The notes below the pieces were generated by a model, which was not told the origin of the DNA, made no database searches, and worked only from the letters and a program-made list of their open reading frames with translations. Below, one piece after another: positions 61,394-64,000 of a DNA stretch of 64,000 bases. The stretch comes from an uncultured Verrucomicrobia subdivision 3 bacterium (GTDB lineage Bacteria; Verrucomicrobiota; Verrucomicrobiia; Limisphaerales; UBA11358): assembly GCA_903865745.1 (NCBI GenBank), contig CAIPKV010000071.1:1-64000 (forward strand). Reading direction: 5' to 3'. The translations under genes and the position numbers were made by a program. The stretch's first letter is position 1. Every line of letters begins with the position of its first letter.

Positions 61394-61444
61394 AGGGTTT
61401 GGTTTATTCCTTGCGTCTTTGCCGCCTCGCGCCTTTGCGTTAAA
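61337..61444. repeat. Degenerate 'gcaaaggcgcgaggcggcaaagacgcaag' repeat spanning the truA stop
   Basis: Left gcaaagcgcgggcaccaagccgccaagc, right ccttgcgtctttgccgcctcgcgcctttgc (reverse complement similar). Confidence 0.45.
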
Positions 61445-61453
61445 AGTTTTGCC

Positions 61454-61921
61454 ATGAATGTTGTGCTGCTTGAACCGGAGATTCCGCCGAATACTGGCAA
61501 TGTGGCGCGGCTCTGCGCGGCCACGAAGTCCACGCTGCACCTCATCGAGCCGTTTGGCTTCAAGCTGGACGACGCGCAACTCAAGCGCGCAGGCATGGAT
61601 TATTGGCAGCAGGTCGCGTGGCATCGCTGGAAGAACTGGACGGCGTTCGCGGGGAAGTTGTCGCCGGATGCGCGACTATGGTTCATCGAATCCAATGGCG
61701 CGAAGAATTATAGCGAGGTCAAATTCGAGGCGGACGATTATCTGGTGTTCGGCCGCGAGACGGCGGGTTTGCCGAAACAGCTTCTGGAGCAGCATCGCGA
61801 GTCCTGGCTGCGCATTCCGATGTTCAATGCGGAATCCCGTTCGCTGAATTTATCAAACTGCGTGGCGCTGGTGTTGTTCGAGGCGCTACGGCAGCAGGGA
61901 TTTGCTGGCGAGATACTTTAA
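61454..61921 (+). CDS. trmL: tRNA (cytidine(34)-2'-O)-methyltransferase
   Basis: MNVVLLEPEIPPNTGNVARLCAATKSTLHLIEPFGFKLDD; SLNLSNCVALVLFE. Confidence 0.93.
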   Translation: MNVVLLEPEIPPNTGNVARLCAATKSTLHLIEPFGFKLDDAQLKRAGMDYWQQVAWHRWKNWTAFAGKLSPDARLWFIESNGAKNYSEVKFEADDYLVFGRETAGLPKQLLEQHRESWLRIPMFNAESRSLNLSNCVALVLFEALRQQGFAGEIL

Positions 61922-61929
61922 CTCGGACT

Positions 61930-62571
61930 TTAGTTAACGCCGAAGATTCTTATCAATAAATCCAAGGTGCCGTAAGTCACAAAACCTAGTGCTCCTCGCA
62001 CTGGGGGAAGTTGCAGCAGCACGATGATTATTATGAAGCCGAAACGCGCGAAGTTGGCGTAGGTCTCGTGGGTCATCCCAGTCGCGACGCGCAAGACGTG
62101 CGAGCCGTCCAGCGGCGGCACGGGAATCAGATTGAAGAAGCACAGGACGAGGCTCAAGCCAGCCGCTTGCAAACCGAAGTCAATTAATTGGCCGGAATGG
62201 AAAACCATGCCAACTCGCGCCAGCGCTACGAGGCCGATGGCGAGCACCAGGTTCATCGCGGGGCCGGCCATCGTCACGAGGATGTCGTCACGCTTGGGAT
62301 GGTTCAGATTGTAGGGATTGACCGGCACGGGCTTCGCCCAACCAATGAGAAAGCGCCCCGCGCCCGGCATGAATATCATCAGCAGCGGCAGCAGCACGGT
62401 GCCGATGGGGTCAATGTGCACGACGGGATTCAGCGAGACGCGGCCTTGCAGGCGCGCCGTGTCGTCGCCACATTTCCACGCGGTCCACGCATGGCCGTAT
62501 TCGTGAAAGGTCAGCAGCGCGACCAGCATCAGATACTGGATCAGGCCGTCGGCGATTGCATTTTGGTCCAT
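61930..62571 (-). CDS. Site-2 protease (M50) family membrane protein
   Basis: LTFHEYGHAWTAWKCGDDTARLQGRVSLNP; FNLIPVPPLDGSHVL. Confidence 0.93.
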   Translation of the reverse strand: MDQNAIADGLIQYLMLVALLTFHEYGHAWTAWKCGDDTARLQGRVSLNPVVHIDPIGTVLLPLLMIFMPGAGRFLIGWAKPVPVNPYNLNHPKRDDILVTMAGPAMNLVLAIGLVALARVGMVFHSGQLIDFGLQAAGLSLVLCFFNLIPVPPLDGSHVLRVATGMTHETYANFARFGFIIIIVLLQLPPVRGALGFVTYGTLDLLIRIFGVN

Positions 62572-62676
62572 CGGCGGGAGGATAATTAGTCAGGGGCGGC
62601 GAGTCGAGGCTGTGAATTTTCTTTGCGCGGCAGGGTGTAAAAGAATTAAGCTGGCGGTCGTTAAACCAAACACTTT

Positions 62677-63447
62677 ATGCCATTACTTGAAGGAAAAACC
62701 GGGATTGTCTTCGGCGTCGCCAACAAACGCTCCATCGCTTGGGCCATCGCGCAGGCGTGGGCGCGCGAAGGTGTGAAACTCGCGTTCACCTACCAGGGCG
62801 AACGCCTCAAGGACAACGTCGAAGAACTCGCCGGCACGTTCGGTGCGGACACGCTGATTCTGCCGTGCGACGTGACGAAGGACGAGGACATTGCCCGCGT
62901 CTTCAGCGAAGTCGGCGCGAAGTTTGGTAAGTTGAATCTGCTTCTGCACTCCGTAGCCTTCGCGCCGAAAGATGCGCTCGAAGGCGAGTTTGTGAACACG
63001 AGCCGCGAGGCGTTCCGCGTGGCGCATGATGTCAGCGCGTATTCACTCGTCGCGCTTGCGCGTGGGGCGGCACCGTTGATGACCGACGGCGGCAGCATCG
63101 TGGCGATGAGCTATTACGGTGCGGAAAAGGTTGTGCCGCATTACAACGTGATGGGTGTGGCCAAGGCAGCGCTGGAAGCCAGTACGCGCTATCTCGCCTA
63201 CGATTTGGGTCCGAAGAAAATCCGCGTAAACTGCATCAGCGCGGGACCGGTTAACACGCTTGCTGCCCGCGGCATTTCCGGCTTCATGGAGATGATCAAA
63301 CATTACGAAGCGCACGCCCCACTCAAGCGCACCTGCTTGCCCGAAGAACTCGGCGCGACCGGTGCGTTTCTCGCGAGCGACGGCGCGGCCGCTATAACTG
63401 GTCAGGTCATCTACGTGGACGGCGGGTATCAGATCATGGGGATGTGA
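62677..63447 (+). CDS. fabI: Enoyl-[acyl-carrier-protein] reductase (NADH)
   Basis: MPLLEGKTGIVFGVANKRSIAWAIAQA; SYYGAEKVVPHYNVMGVAKAALEASTRYLA. Confidence 0.97.
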   Translation: MPLLEGKTGIVFGVANKRSIAWAIAQAWAREGVKLAFTYQGERLKDNVEELAGTFGADTLILPCDVTKDEDIARVFSEVGAKFGKLNLLLHSVAFAPKDALEGEFVNTSREAFRVAHDVSAYSLVALARGAAPLMTDGGSIVAMSYYGAEKVVPHYNVMGVAKAALEASTRYLAYDLGPKKIRVNCISAGPVNTLAARGISGFMEMIKHYEAHAPLKRTCLPEELGATGAFLASDGAAAITGQVIYVDGGYQIMGM

Positions 63448-64000
63448 GCGCCGCGCCGAAACCGCCGGCGAAGCTGGACTTCGGTCACGCGCCGGAAACC
63501 ATTCAATTCTGGAAGCGCCTCGTTCGCGAGGCGCTTTCGCTTTCCACCCCTACGCCGTTCTACGTTTTTTCCTCGCTGCCAATTGATGAACGAATTGCTG
63601 AATTAGATACGGCGCTTAAGAATGCTGGAATAAAATCCGCACTCCACACTCCGACTACCGCAATCGCCTTCCGCCATTGGCTTTCGTGCAAAACCCAGCC
63701 AGTCGCACCACTACTTCGCTGGTGGCGTGAGCAGGGTAGGGGTATCGAGGTGGTCAGCGAGTTTGAACTGCGCGCCGCATTCAAGGAAGGATTCACCCCG
63801 CAAAACATTCTCGTCAACGGTCCAGCCAAGCATCACTGGCTGTCGCATTTTGAGCTCCGCGATTTAGCGGTAAACTTCGATTCGCCCGCGGAACTCACCG
63901 CCCTCCTGCCGCTTGCCCAGAATCTAAACTGGCGTTGCGGGGTTCGCATCTTGACGGGCGAAGAAGTCGACCCGGAAAGCCCGCAGTTTCCCACGCAGTT
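63444..64000 (+). CDS. Type III PLP-dependent decarboxylase (diaminopimelate decarboxylase-like), truncated by window end
   Basis: Manual translation from GTG: VSAAPKPPAKLDFGHAPETIQFWKRLVREALSLSTPTPFYVFSSLPID...GRGIEVVSEFELRAAFKEGFTPQNILVNGPAK; open to the edge and absent from the ORF track. Confidence 0.72.
   Translation, partial: MSAAPKPPAKLDFGHAPETIQFWKRLVREALSLSTPTPFYVFSSLPIDERIAELDTALKNAGIKSALHTPTTAIAFRHWLSCKTQPVAPLLRWWREQGRGIEVVSEFELRAAFKEGFTPQNILVNGPAKHHWLSHFELRDLAVNFDSPAELTALLPLAQNLNWRCGVRILTGEEVDPESPQFPTQ

Overview
The window is about 64 kb of high-GC bacterial chromosome. Gene content suggests Verrucomicrobiota: Verru_Chthon-type prepilin cassette proteins, hopanoid radical-SAM genes, and Asn/Thr-rich giant secreted proteins. 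Recognisable genes include uvrA, mgtA, TPP riboswitch-thiC, infA, a DEAD-box helicase, an NtrC-type regulator, hpnJ/hpnH-like genes, fur/perR-sufB-sufC, parE/parC, mreBCD-mrdA-rodA-rng, rpsA, folA, thyA, ruvX, truA, trmL, fabI and a truncated lysA-like gene at the right edge. The most unusual signal is non-genic: six separate arrays (about 1-126, 11880-12160, 23107-23295, 32815-33045, 54734-55122, 59727-59936), all with a 21-bp period and all outside the confident genes. In the degenerate arrays a short core is held in strict 21-bp register while the rest of the unit varies. There are at least four core types: GTCGCA (two loci), TTGGCRGA/TCYGCCAA (two loci, with palindromic units and a 42-bp super-period), GTAAACGTCT, and GCTACTGC. 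This looks like a dispersed 21-bp phased-repeat system of unknown function. Other points worth a second look: an inverted copy of the unit at one array edge, 76-nt dyad elements flanking that array in opposite orientation, a possible integron-cassette-like insertion at 34.1-34.5 kb, dispersed repeats that code for the leader of prepilin-like proteins, a nested double inverted repeat upstream of truA, and a perfect Fur/PerR-like palindrome upstream of the fur-suf cluster. All calls come from reading the sequence; no searches were run.
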